Assembly: GCA_021234155.1 (NCBI GenBank)
Contig: JAJEKV010000077.1
Location: 788,784 to 852,783, forward strand
Direction of reading: 5' to 3'
DNA: 64,000 nt
From: Isoetes taiwanensis
Lineage: Eukaryota > Streptophyta > Lycopodiopsida > Isoetales > Isoetaceae
Shown here: positions 34,094 through 43,845 of the stretch, one piece after another
Layout: the number at the start of each line of letters is the position of its first letter
How positions within the stretch are numbered: the stretch's first letter is position 1
Translations under genes and position numbers: made by a program
Notes under the pieces: generated by a model
The model's database searches: none
The model's input: only the letters and a program-made list of their open reading frames with translations
What the model was told of the DNA's origin: nothing

Positions 34094-34345
34094 CTCTCAT
34101 ACCACCGTCGCAGAAACTAAATTTTTTGTTTTGAAGCGAAGCAAGTCGTGGAGACATCGAAGTCAAGAACACCAAAACATGATGAATTTGAGAAAAATAA
34201 TGTGGTAAGGCTAATTCTAAGGTAGGAATTAGTTAGAATAGCATGTTTTGATTACCTAAAACCCTAGAATGTAGGAGATTCACATACCGCTACTGGTCGC
34301 AAAACTAAACATTAGTATTGGAACGAGGCAAGTCGCGGAGACCAA
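34094..34345 (+). repeat. Leader repeat pair, cassette 1
   Basis: Two ~65 bp copies start at 34,094 and 34,281. Shared order: CATACC(A/G)C, (G)GTCGCA, AAACTAAA, TTTGAAGCGA or TTGGAACGAGG, then CAAGTCG(T/C)GGAGAC. The spacing of 187 bp matches the pair in cassette 2. Confidence 0.8.
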
Positions 34346-34446
34346 TAGGTAGAAAAAAAGTCTGAAATAAGTATAAGTTTTAGATAAGTTGGTGCCTTAG
34401 CATGCTAAACAGAGCAACTTGAGTTTTGACCTAAAATTCCCCAAGC

Positions 34447-34455
34447 TATAAATAG
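34447..34455 (+). promoter_or_regulatory. TATA box, cassette 1
   Basis: CTATAAATAGA, identical to the box in cassette 2 and placed 111 bp upstream of the MARTKQ start codon. Confidence 0.65.
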
Positions 34456-34557
34456 ATGTAGAACCCCCTCATTTTTTCGCCTAAGCCCTAGAAACTGCTC
34501 TTCCCAACTTAGGCTTATCTTTTGTTGCTTTTATCCCGATTGGACGATCCGTAAAGC

Positions 34558-35789
34558 ATGGCCCGAACCAAACAGAACGCGAAGGAAGCTGCCGCCGCCC
34601 GTGCGAAGCCACCAGCGCCACCGAGGCGAGATCATTCAAGATGCTGCGGAGAGGCTCGCGAGGGGGTCGCTCGCCCGGACGAGTGGAGCAAGACACGTCC
34701 GACCGGATTGAGGGCTTCCCAGCGGCCGAGCAGATGAGGCCACATCACCTAACTCCATGGACGAGGAGACGAGGGAGGTGTATGAAGGAATAGAGCGGGA
34801 GATCCGCGAATAGAACAAGCGGCACTATTAGACGCGACCCACGTAGATCCTCGGCGGGATGAGCAAGTGATGTGTCCGGAACCACGGAGGTAGCAGACCT
34901 TAGAAGGTTCATCGAAAGTACGGCCGCGTGAAGAGAAGGGAAGACAAAAAGAGGAAAAGGAAGGAAGAGGAACAAAAGGGCAGAAGAAAAGAAGAAAGCT
35001 TAAAGGGAAGTTCGTGGTTGGCATAAGGAGAACGAAGACCCGCCCGCCAAGGAAGAGGTCGAACCCCAACATTATCATCAAGGAGCGTAACCCCGACTTA
35101 ACCCCAAACCCCCTCCGACGACTTTTCCGAGGAGGATTTCAACCCTAATGCCGCAGGTGGAAGTTTTCCAAGCACCCAGCGACGAAAGGTGAAGTACCGA
35201 AAGCAAATGGCACCTCGAGCAACCCTGGCAGGACCAAGTGCGTAAGCCCCGAAAATCCGGCATGGGATAGAAAGAACAATCCACGACCTGCGGGGAAGCC
35301 TACGCCACCCATTGTGGTGAAGATTTAATTTAGAGGAAGATGAGAGAGCGAGGCCTACATGAAGAAATGGGAGGCCTACAACAAATATTATGAAGAAAAC
35401 AGGGTTAAGTTCATCGAGGGAGGGCGACCAACGGCAAAGCAAACCTTAAGGCGCCACCATCAAGCCCAAGGTTCCCAAGCCGCCCCCGTGAAGTTTGATA
35501 GGAAGGGAGGTGGAGAGAAGAGCGCTAAGGGAGATTAGACACTTCCAACAGCAGCCGGTCTCCTAATTCCCCGTGGCCCCTTCGCTCGGTTGGTGCGTGA
35601 AGTGATGCAGCCTACGTAACGCTTTTTAGAGTCACTGGGACGAGGGCGGCCGGGCAATGCAAGAGGCGGCTGAGGCAAAGATAGTGCAACATTTTGAAGA
35701 TTCAACGGCGCACTATCCACGCTAAAGCGGTAACCTTAATGCGACAAGACATGAGTCTTGCGACCCGCATTAAGGGAGAACGCCCTTAG
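34558..35789 (+). pseudogene. Histone H3-like, CENH3-type protein inside a retrotransposon
   Basis: Opens MARTKQNAKEAAAARAK, the invariant H3 start. At the end lies a histone fold: ALREIRHFQ (alpha-N; canonical plant H3 has REIRKYQ), LLIPRGPFARLVREV (alpha-1), SHW (loop 1), MQEAAEAKIVQHFED (alpha-2), then IHAKAVTLMRQDMSLA and RIKGERP before a TAG. REIRHF, LLIP, the loop-1 Trp and VTLMR-D are typical of centromeric H3 (CENH3), while RLVRE and GER are canonical-like. The tail before the fold is about 320 codons, far longer than the ~40 of H3, and Lys/Arg/Glu-rich. Pieces fall in different frames (breaks near 35,560, 35,620 and 35,712, and in the tail), so it is not translatable as read. It sits between the PBS and cassette 2 behind its own TATA box. 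CENH3 marks centromeric nucleosomes; a role in steering the element to centromeres is inference. Confidence 0.75.
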
Positions 35790-35940
35790 AAACTTTTGTT
35801 GTAAATAATTAAAATTTTTTGTAATATAGAGCAATTTTGTGTACCTTGATGACATAAACTTGGTTAATTAGAGCAAATTAATAAGTTTTAGCTTTTTATT
35901 CCGGTGGAATAGGACATTTGGAAGCCGTAGAGACATGATG
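35790..35940 (+). other. AT-rich 3' end of cassette 1
   Basis: Follows the H3-like stop; contains TTGTAAATAATTAAAA and TTTTTTGTAATATAG, suitable as a polyadenylation region. A similar AT-rich tract follows cassette 2. Confidence 0.4.
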
Positions 35941-36194
35941 TCTCCTGACTGCTACCGGGTCGAAAAAACAAAAGTTAGTATTGAAGCGGTATAAGTCGTG
36001 AGACCTCAAACTTGGCCAAAACAGCTCCAAATTGACCAAATAAGGGTCGATTCCCTAATTTTTGAGCCCATCACCCTTACACCATTAGTTTACCCAAATT
36101 GACACCTTTGATCGAATGAATCGATGTCTCCCACATTTACCGGGTCGCCAAAACAAAAGTTAGTTTTGAAGCGAGGCATAAGCGGGAACCTCTT
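35941..36194 (+). repeat. Leader repeat pair, cassette 2
   Basis: Two ~65 bp copies start at 35,941 and 36,126 (185 bp apart): TACCGGGTCG, AACAAAAGTTAGT and TTGAAGCG, followed by AAG(T/C)(C/G)G. They match the pair at 34,094 and 34,281. Confidence 0.8.
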
Positions 36195-36376
36195 ACCATT
36201 TCTTCACCGGACTTGTCAAAGTCACCTTCAACCTCTTGATAGCATCTTTTTAGGTAACCTAGCCTTGTTCAAGCATCTCATATAGTCCTCGACTCCTATT
36301 TTGACCTCGGATAAGTTAGAATTACCCAATCCTAGGAAATTTTCAAGTCATCCAAAATTAGGGTTTCCCCTTTTCT

Positions 36377-36385
36377 ATAAATAGA
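36377..36385 (+). promoter_or_regulatory. TATA box, cassette 2
   Basis: CTATAAATAGA, 127 bp upstream of the ATG at 36,504. Confidence 0.65.
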
Positions 36386-36503
36386 CCCGCCATTTCTCGA
36401 GATAGCACCCTACAAATCTGCTCCACGCCTTTCTAGCCGAGTTCCCAACTCCCCGAGGCGCTCTTGCAAACCGTTTGTTACCCTCTTTTCTCGCAATTAA
36501 TCA

Positions 36504-38006
36504 ATGGCAACTTCGAAGTTCCGATGGTATGGGCCAAATAAGCTCATCCGCTTGAGGCGACGTCGACCAAATCTTCGCATCTTCGGGAAGGAGGTAGACG
36601 TCCAAGCAACCTTGCACGCCGACCCTTTTTATAGTAGAGTCTTGACTGAAGTTCCAAGCTAGGTAGAACCAAATACTAGTGCAACTCCCCCTTGTGTAGG
36701 ATATTTTGTTCCTAGACGGTCCCGCAGTATAGATTAGACATGTCCCAACACGCCAAATACCTCACAAACAAAGCGCACCGCACACCGAGCCAATGGTCCT
36801 AATCATCAACGGGGACCAAGTACTTTCTTTCAACACCGCCACGGCAATCTTTCTCACCCACCGTGCGAACACCGGTGGGGAAACCTCCATTCCCCCCATG
36901 GGCGTGGACCCATTAGCCATAGTGGCAGAACAAGACTCCTCCTCACAAAGATGAACGGGGAGCAGGAAGGGAAGGAAGAAGACTTTGAAGAACAGAATGA
37001 AGAAGAGGAAGACTATGTCGAGCTCGACCCAGCGGAGGAGCGGCGACAAGCAGAGCAGAGTGGCAAGACTTCGAAAAGAAGCCTAAGCAGACTCGTGAGT
37101 CGCCACCCCCGGGTTAGGCATCACAAGCCTAGCTCCCATTATAGTCGAAGGTGAGGAGTTTCTGCTCCTAAGCGACATTCAAAACCTCCGGAGGCAGGAA
37201 AGGGAGCACCGACCAAGAGTTGCTGCACCAACCTCGGGTTAAGCGGACTTGGGACTTCATCGTCGAGGAGAGTCCCGACTTCCCCCTCCAAGTAAGGGAA
37301 GCCGACACTAGCACGGGAGAGTTTACCTCGGACATCCAAGCATACGCCAATATCAGATGATTATGGAGGCAAACAAAAGAACAAGCTACCGACGGAGGAA
37401 GAGTTCCTTGCTCTTCGAGGAGCAGATGGGGATCCGCTTATGCGACCTCAAACATCCCTAACTGGCAAGCTTCGTCCCATGACACCTCCCGGGGATAGGA
37501 CTCCCCGATAGCGACCTCGGGAGGGCTTCAAGACGGTCGAGACTACGAGGAGCTCACCCGCGGTGGAGGTTGATGACGAGAAGCGCATTACCACAGGCGG
37601 GATACCGAAAGTGGCCGAAAGGGCGAATCACCAGAGCGGCCAGTCACTACGCTATTACCCGCCGCTGGCGATGGATGGAAGAATAGCGGTTATCCAATCG
37701 CAGTTCACCCGAGGCGAGGAAGGAGTATCGTTGCTGATTACACCTCGGGATTCGCCCAGAGCATCGCGCGGTTACCCCTTAATACGAGTATGCAATCACG
37801 GTGAAGAGGCGGTAGCACTCGGCGTCTTCGACCGCCATACCTTCACACGGCCGGGCAAAACAAGCCGATGGCCGGCGGCTTATACCTCCCAATCGGAGAA
37901 TAGAAGATTTAGCAAGAGCATTACAGGTGGATCTCCGGCCAATGTCATAGGAACTTGGGCCATTCAAGGGGAACGCCCAAGTGAAAAAGTTCTCGGAGGA
38001 TAATCC
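36504..38006 (+). pseudogene. Cassette 2 ORF, unknown acidic protein
   Basis: Starts MATSKFRWYGPNKLIRLRR and stays open for 52 codons. Later protein-like pieces lie in shifting frames: MVLIINGDQVLSFNTATAIF, an acidic run (EEDFEEQNEEEEDYVELDPA at about 36,970), IIVEGEEFLLLSDIQNLRRQ (about 37,130), TWDFIVEESPDFPLQVREAD (about 37,250) and a final 146-codon frame (37,563-38,003) with KRITTGGIPKVAERANHQSG and YPLIRVCNHGEEAVALGVFD. I recognise no domain; it is not a clear histone. Total coding space is about 500 codons. Its promoter module matches that of the H3-like gene, so the two were probably expressed together. An acidic protein next to a histone could be a chaperone, but that is only a guess. 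Confidence 0.5.
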
Positions 38007-38039
38007 ATCTTACCCGGCAACAACAGTGAATGATTAGCG

Positions 38040-38179
38040 TAGTTGCAATTTTTTGTATTAGTGTAATATAAAATATAAATATAATATTCTCTTGCACTAT
38101 AAATGTTTTGTTGATATATTTTGTGTCCCCAACCATACCAACAAACATAAATAATGCAAGAAAGCAAGGAAAACTAACC
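38040..38179 (+). other. AT-rich spacer before gag
   Basis: AT-rich tract after cassette 2 with TATAAATG at 38,098-38,105, just before gag. Could hold a polyadenylation site and a third core promoter. Confidence 0.35.
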
Positions 38180-39517
38180 ATGCGAGATATGAACCACTTG
38201 TGTATGCAGCTAGAGGCCCGAGGAGCAGGAGAACAAGCAACCGGGAACTTACAGAGGGAACAGACCCCGCCCAGCCCACGCCCGGCAAGGAACCCGCTTG
38301 AAGAATTTGGACAAATGACCCCTTAAGAAGAAATATCGCAAATGAGGACTCCGAGCAACGAAAAAAGGCTTTGCTAGCCGCGACAAGCAGGGAGCAGGTT
38401 CGGCAGTAACGCTCAACCGCCGCAAGCATCGGCTCGGAGAAACAGTGTAGAGACAAGAAGAGAGCAAGAAAGGAAGGTCCCCCACTCGACTCCTCGACCC
38501 AAGCTCGATTCATACTCGATTCCGAGGAAGAAGAAGGGCGTAACCAAGTCCGAAAGCGCATCTAAAGGCGAGGAACCCTGGACGGACGGCAACAAAGGGA
38601 CACAAGAACCTCCGACTACCGTAAGAAAGTAGACTCGTGATTGGGAAATGTTTGAAGGCCGTGAAGCTCGAGCAATTCTCAGCGAGAAACAGCGTCGCAT
38701 GGAGGCAAAGGCTTGGCTTGACGAGATGTTTTAATACGGCAATGCCTATGGTATGAAGGATAAGGATAAAGGCTGTGGTGGCAACAAATAAACCGAAGGG
38801 GAGCAAAGACGCATTTGGTGGAAGGGCTATACCAAGGCTCATGACTTGCTGTGGATGCTTGCGTGTGTTCAAGAAGTTTGCTAAAGCCTTCTGCGCCATT
38901 ACGCCCCAAGAGAGCACAAGTCTAGTATGATGCAAAGCAGCTTCTACAGGTTGCGCAAGGCAACAAGTCGCAAGATTGAAATATACGTGAGGAATTTATG
39001 AGGCTAAGGCTGACGCGGCTAAAGTTAGGTGAGAAGCACGAGTGGAAAGCTACATTGAAGATGTCCGAATGAGGAGATCCGCAAGCTTGTAAGGGCAATA
39101 AACCCGAGAACGTGATCGTAAGCGGAGTCCAAGGCAATAAGGAACAGGACCTGGAATAGCGCGGGGTAGGCAGCGATACCAAGATAAAGGCAAGACAAAG
39201 CCCAAGCCAGCCCGAGGACAGCCCTCAGACGGCTAGAGCCCCATATAGTGGCAATCAAGGAAGCGCCAGAGAAGAAGTGTATCTTTCAAAGACAAACAGA
39301 AGGGTCAAACTACTCCCAAAGGCGATCCTTCAACAGCAGCCATGCCCAAGGAAAAGAGACAGAGTGCATAGAAAAGCGCCTTTGCTTCAAGTGTTTCCGG
39401 CCGGGCCATAGGGCAAATGAACTGCCCATATGTCATGAGTGCGGCCACAGAAGCGATTATTGGGACACTGTCGGACGACGACGCTGGCGAGGAGGCCACG
39501 ACTACATTCCGGGGTGA
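38180..39517 (+). pseudogene. Gag of copy B
   Basis: Best start is ATG at 38,180 (MRDMNHLCMQLEARG), followed by a Pro/Gln/Arg-rich segment. The gag (capsid) core is readable across frames at about 38,790-39,140, with landmarks HYAPR-HKSSMMQ, LRLTRLKLGEKHEWKA and EEIRKLVRAINPENVIVSG. Two nucleocapsid zinc knuckles follow at about 39,383-39,460: CFKCFRPGHRANE with its last Cys replaced by Leu, and CHECGH. Gag forms the particle and packages RNA. Several stops and frame changes; degenerate. Confidence 0.75.
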
Positions 39518-39583
39518 GTGTCATATCTTTGCGCAATAGATCTGAGAAAAGCGAGAGCCCCAAGATAAAAAGTAATTTCCAAA

Positions 39584-39751
39584 TTGGAAAAGGCCAAGGC
39601 CAAGTCATTTATAGTCCCGATAGATTCGGGAAGTAGCCATAACTTTGCATCTCCCGTAATGGTTCAAATGTTGAAGTTGAAACCATTAAAGTCAAAGCCA
39701 AGGCCCGTTGTCTTAGCAAGTGGAGCAAAGAAGCGCGTGGCGGCGCAGTAA
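39584..39751 (+). pseudogene. Aspartic protease of copy B
   Basis: FIVPIDSGSSHNFASPVMVQ carries the DSG active-site motif at 39,623-39,631 with the usual hydrophobic lead-in. The second half (LASGAKKRV, then a damaged stretch ending IIGMEYLG near 39,840 in another frame) has a stop at 39,749. The enzyme processes Gag-Pol. It would act as a homodimer; this copy is truncated by a frame change. Confidence 0.8.
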
Positions 39752-39959
39752 AAGAATCAACTTTGACATCGACTTGCCAGGGGATTAAGATCCGGATGGG
39801 GGCGTGAGGTAATGGGCACTCGGCAAAATACGACTTGATAATAGGTATGGAGTACCTTGGACCAAATAGGGCCATTATTGATTGTGGAAATGAAGGTGAC
39901 CTTCCCAACACCCGACGGCAAGATCATTGAGATAACAGTAAAGAAGTTGTTCCCATCAT

Positions 39960-40865
39960 CACGGTGCATGTCTTCTAAACGGTTTCTCAAGCGCATCAAG
40001 AGTGGCCGGGTAGCATACATCTTCAAGCTTGAGATTAGCGAAGCGAATTGGAAGGAAGCAAAGAAGACAAGATGCTCGGCAAGCTACCGGCAAATAGCTA
40101 AGTTGATCCGCGGAGTTCCACGATCTCTTTCCGATGAGATCAAGCGGCTCCCTCCTTATAGAGTCCCGAAAAGCGAGATAGCACTCTACTTAGAACAAAG
40201 CCTACAAGCAAGGCTCCATATAGAATGACAACGCAGGAGTTGCCTGACTGAAGAAGAAGATTTGCGAGGAGCTGCGTCGACCCTAGGTTTCATTAGACCT
40301 AGTGTCTCGCCGTTTGGAGCGCCCATTCTTTTGTCAAGAAGAAGGATGGATCCTTGAGGATGTGCATAGACTACGACGGGTTGAATAAGCACACCATTAA
40401 GAACAAGTATGCGCTTCCAAGATCGGGGACGACTTGATGGATCAGCTTCAAGGAGCAAAGATCTTCTCCAAAATCGACTTAAGGTCATGGTATCATCGAT
40501 ACGATAAAGGAGGAAGATATCCACAAGACCGCCTTCGGGGACGCCGGTATGGGCATTATGAGTTCACGGTGATGCCTTTCGCTTATCAAATGCCCGCAAC
40601 GTTCATGAGGCTCATGAACGATATCTTCTTGGAGTTCCCGGACACCTTTGTGATTGTTTTCTTTGATGACATTTTGGTGTATAGCAGATCCCTTGAAGAG
40701 CACGGCAACACTTAAGAAGGGTGCTAGAGAAGTTGAAGAGGCACCGGTTATGCACGCCAAGTTGTCGGCGCCGCCGCAATGTAGAAGGTGGAATACCTTT
40801 GGTCATGTGATCTCGGCGAAGGCATCTCGACGGACCCGCCAAGATTGAGGCGGTGATTCAATATC
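39960..40865 (+). pseudogene. Reverse transcriptase of copy B
   Basis: Pre-RT SDEIKRLPPYRVPKSEIA, then KNKYALPRS-like stretch, [37 protein letters not shown] and the intact catalytic [14 protein letters not shown]. The 3' half (FGHVISA, then STDPPRLRR in shifted frames) is broken. It retains the segment after FSKIDLR that is deleted in copy A. Same family as copy A by both protein and DNA similarity. Confidence 0.88.
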
Positions 40866-40929
40866 GGCCCGAAGAATGTGCATGAGGTCAAGTTTTCGGC
40901 TAGCTTAGTGGTACTACAGGAAGTTCGTG

Positions 40930-41450
40930 AAGAACTTTGCTAAGATAGCAGCCCGCTAACGCACCGGACGAGGCGAGAAGGTGAAATTGGGCAGAGCATT
41001 GGCACAAGAAAGCCCAAAAGGGGTTTGAATTGTTGAAAGAAGCCTCGACGACACTGCCTTGACCTTGCGGACCCGGAGAAAGATAAGCTTGTAGCAACAG
41101 ATGCGAGTAAAATAGCTACTGGTGCGGTGCTTATGCAAGAAGAGCGTGTGGTAGCGTATGATTCCGAAGAAAGATGAACGACAATAGAGACGCCGCTACC
41201 CAACGACGATCGAGGAATTGCTTGCGGTTGTCGGGGCATTAAGAATATGGAGGCACTATTCTTGGGAAGGAAGTTCCAATTGGATACCCACCATCAGGCC
41301 TCCAATATGTATTCACGCAACCACACCTTAACCGAGGTAAAGGAGGAGATGGATGGAGTTCCTCAAGAATATGACTTTGATATAGTCTACAAGCGGAAGC
41401 TCAATGTGGTAGCAGATGCGCTTTCAAGGCATCCCTCGACAACTAGAGTG
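40930..41450 (+). pseudogene. RNase H of copy B
   Basis: Readable across frames: KLVATDASKIATGAVLMQEE (catalytic D), ELLAVV-ALRIWRHY, LDTHHQASNMYS (copy A has [10 protein letters not shown]; the Asp is lost here) and [20 protein letters not shown] (last catalytic D). Small indels disrupt the frame at nearly every motif. Confidence 0.8.
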
Positions 41451-41479
41451 CATTGCAATGCAATTCCCGACGCCCTCCG

Positions 41480-42480
41480 GGCGACTTTGGTAAGAAGATT
41501 GAAGAGCCCCTTGCCAACGGATGTGGATTTCGGGGAAGTGCATATGGGCAAGCCTCTCTAAGGAGGCTAGAACGGGATAAAGAGGGGAGGCCTTCAAGCA
41601 TTATAAGAAGGAAGGCAACCTGTTATACCATAAGAACAAGTTGTGCGCACCGAATCATGGGGTGTAAGGAAGTTGATCCTCCATGACACGACAACAGCCC
41701 AATAGCTGGCCATGCGGGATTCATGAAAACATATTTCAAAGTGCACAGCAGCTATTATTGGCCAGGAATGAAGAAGCAAATAGCTCGCTACATCAAGGAA
41801 TGTCAGCTATGCCAGAAGACGAAGGCGGAGCAGCAGATTCGGGGGGCATTAGAGCCACTAGCGGTGCCAAGCGCTAAGTGGAGGTAATCAGCATGGATTT
41901 CATCGCGGGACTCCTGCTGAACAGCGAGAGGCAAGGATGCCTTGATGGTAGTGGTCGACAAGTTGTCGAAGATGGCACATTTTGTGCCTTGCAGGACCAC
42001 AGATACAGCTATGGATACAGCAAAGCTCTTCACCAAAGAGATCTTCAGGCTTCATGGCATGCCAAGGGAGATTATCTCCGATGGGGATCGAAGTTCATGA
42101 GTGCCTTTTGGCAAGACCTCTTTGGCTGACGATTCGGACCAAGCTATCCATGAGCACTTCCGATATCATCATCCTCGACGGATGGATGAGCCGAGGCGGA
42201 CCAATGGGATCTTAGAAGACATGCTACTGAAAACTATGTCCGAATAAGCAAAGTATGTGGGAAGAATTCATTCACTTGGTGGAGTTTGCATACAATAGCA
42301 CCAAGCAGGAATCGTCCCAAATGTCGCCATTTATGATCAATTATGGCTACCAGTGCCTAACTCCAGACACTTGGCACAACCCCGTGTCAAAAGTAGAAGT
42401 TTCGCAGCCAGATGTTGGCCCGATATGCGGCCACTCGTGGAAGAAATTCGAGGTTATCTGCCGCTAGCAGCAAGAAGTCG
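41480..42480 (+). pseudogene. Integrase core of copy B
   Basis: HHCC zinc domain: IAGHAGFMKTYFKVHSSYYW, then IARYIKECQLCQKTKAEQQ. Catalytic core: ISMDFIAGLL (first D), LMVVV-KLSKMAHFV, HGMPREIISDGD (second D), and a damaged stretch around 42,170-42,215 where copy A has the GQTERTNRI Glu. The tail reads LVEFAYNSTKQESSQMSPFM, INYGYQCLTPDT. Junction with RNase H (HCNAIPDALRATLV) is continuous here, which is what proves the insertion in copy A. Confidence 0.85.
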
Positions 42481-42990
42481 CCGAAGAGCATCGCCGACAA
42501 GCATCGAACAGTCGAGAGTTCAAAGTTGGAGATGATGTATGGCTCAAGATAAAGGTGAAGCAGGTGAAGCTCAGGATTGGCAATTGCAAGAAGCTTGCTC
42601 CAAGGTGGGCTGGACCCTTCAGAATAATCAAGAGAGTAGGTAATCAATCCTACAAGTTGGATTTGCCAGCACACCTAAAGATTCATAAGGTCTTCCACGT
42701 GAGTGTTGAAGAAGCATACCCAAATCCGGACAGTCTTGGACACTCAACGTTGTTGGAAATGACTGAGGAGCGGCTGGAAATAGTTCCGTAAATGATTCTT
42801 GATAAAGCTTTCAAGAAGACAAGGAGGTCAGAGTTCCTCCAATACTTGGTCAAATGGAAGCACTTGCCGATGGAAGACGCGACGGGTACTTAAGAAGGAT
42901 TTAGTAAAGCGTTACCCACGGTTTATGGAGCAATGGGACGGCAAGGTCATCTCAAGAAATCGGCTCGAGCATGTCGATCGTGTAGGTTAA
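42481..42990 (+). pseudogene. Integrase C-terminus plus chromodomain of copy B
   Basis: GPY/F module LAPRWAGPFRIIKRVGNQSY and LPAHLKIHKVFHVSV, then a chromodomain with RLEIVP, AFKKTRRSEFLQYLVKWKHL and, in a shifted frame, RYPRFMEQWDGKVISRN. A stop follows VP at 42,789. The chromodomain would target histone marks; together with the H3-like gene this element has two chromatin-related parts. Confidence 0.85.
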
Positions 42991-43833
42991 TTCTTGTATA
43001 GATTAATATACGCATGCAACCTATGCTTGGTATGGGTCGCATGCGTTGTTACCGATATGATGAGACCACTACGGTGATCTCTAGGGCGTGGTGTAATGTC
43101 AACGTAGGGCATGACCAGCGCTTGGGCGAAAAGTGGAAGGTAGATTAGAAAGTCTACTGCCCCACGGAAGTAGACGACCTCGAGAGAAAGGAGGTCATTA
43201 AGGAATGCATTGATAGGGAAAGCACCTTTAGCCCCATATATGCTTTGATAGGAGGAATCTATCCTTCGCCCCACACCAGAAGGATATCCTCCACGTTGGG
43301 CAACTAGAGGTGTAGGCATGAGCTGCATATAGGTATATAGGCTGTCTCCACGCCATTATGGAAGATTCATCCTCTTCCCACGGGAGATTAGCCATGCATT
43401 CATGTAGATAGGTGGGTTGGTCACCATATAACCAAAATTTATTAAATAATTAAAACCGGTACTAACGTAGTGTCGACCGCAGAGGCCAAGAGAGCGCCCG
43501 GAGGGCAAGGAGGTCGAAGATGAAGACTTGCAACACAAGTTTTGTTGGAATGTGTTGCAAGGGAATGAAGAGTACCCGGGGACAATAATTATAGATATGA
43601 AATGTTGAAATTTTGTCTAACTTAAGATAGTGAATAACTTGTTAATGGTGTTATGAATTGATAAGTATTCCATAGTATAATGACGTAATAATGTTCTAAA
43701 AGTAATTACCTTAGGGTAATCGTGATAAATGTATAAATATTATATTGTAGGCATCACGTTGATTGGGGTTGCGGGTTAGGAAGATCCCAAGGTGGGAGAC
43801 CCACGATGTTTGCGGGGGACAAAGATCATTTCA

Positions 43834-43845
43834 AGGTGGGGAGAA
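43834..43845 (+). other. Polypurine tract of copy B
   Basis: AGGTGGGGAGAA directly before TGTGACG. Confidence 0.85.

Noticed and set aside
37563-38003. Cassette 2 as a histone H4 gene
   Set aside because: A short ITxxxI-xx-A-R resemblance does not extend into the rest of the H4 fold.
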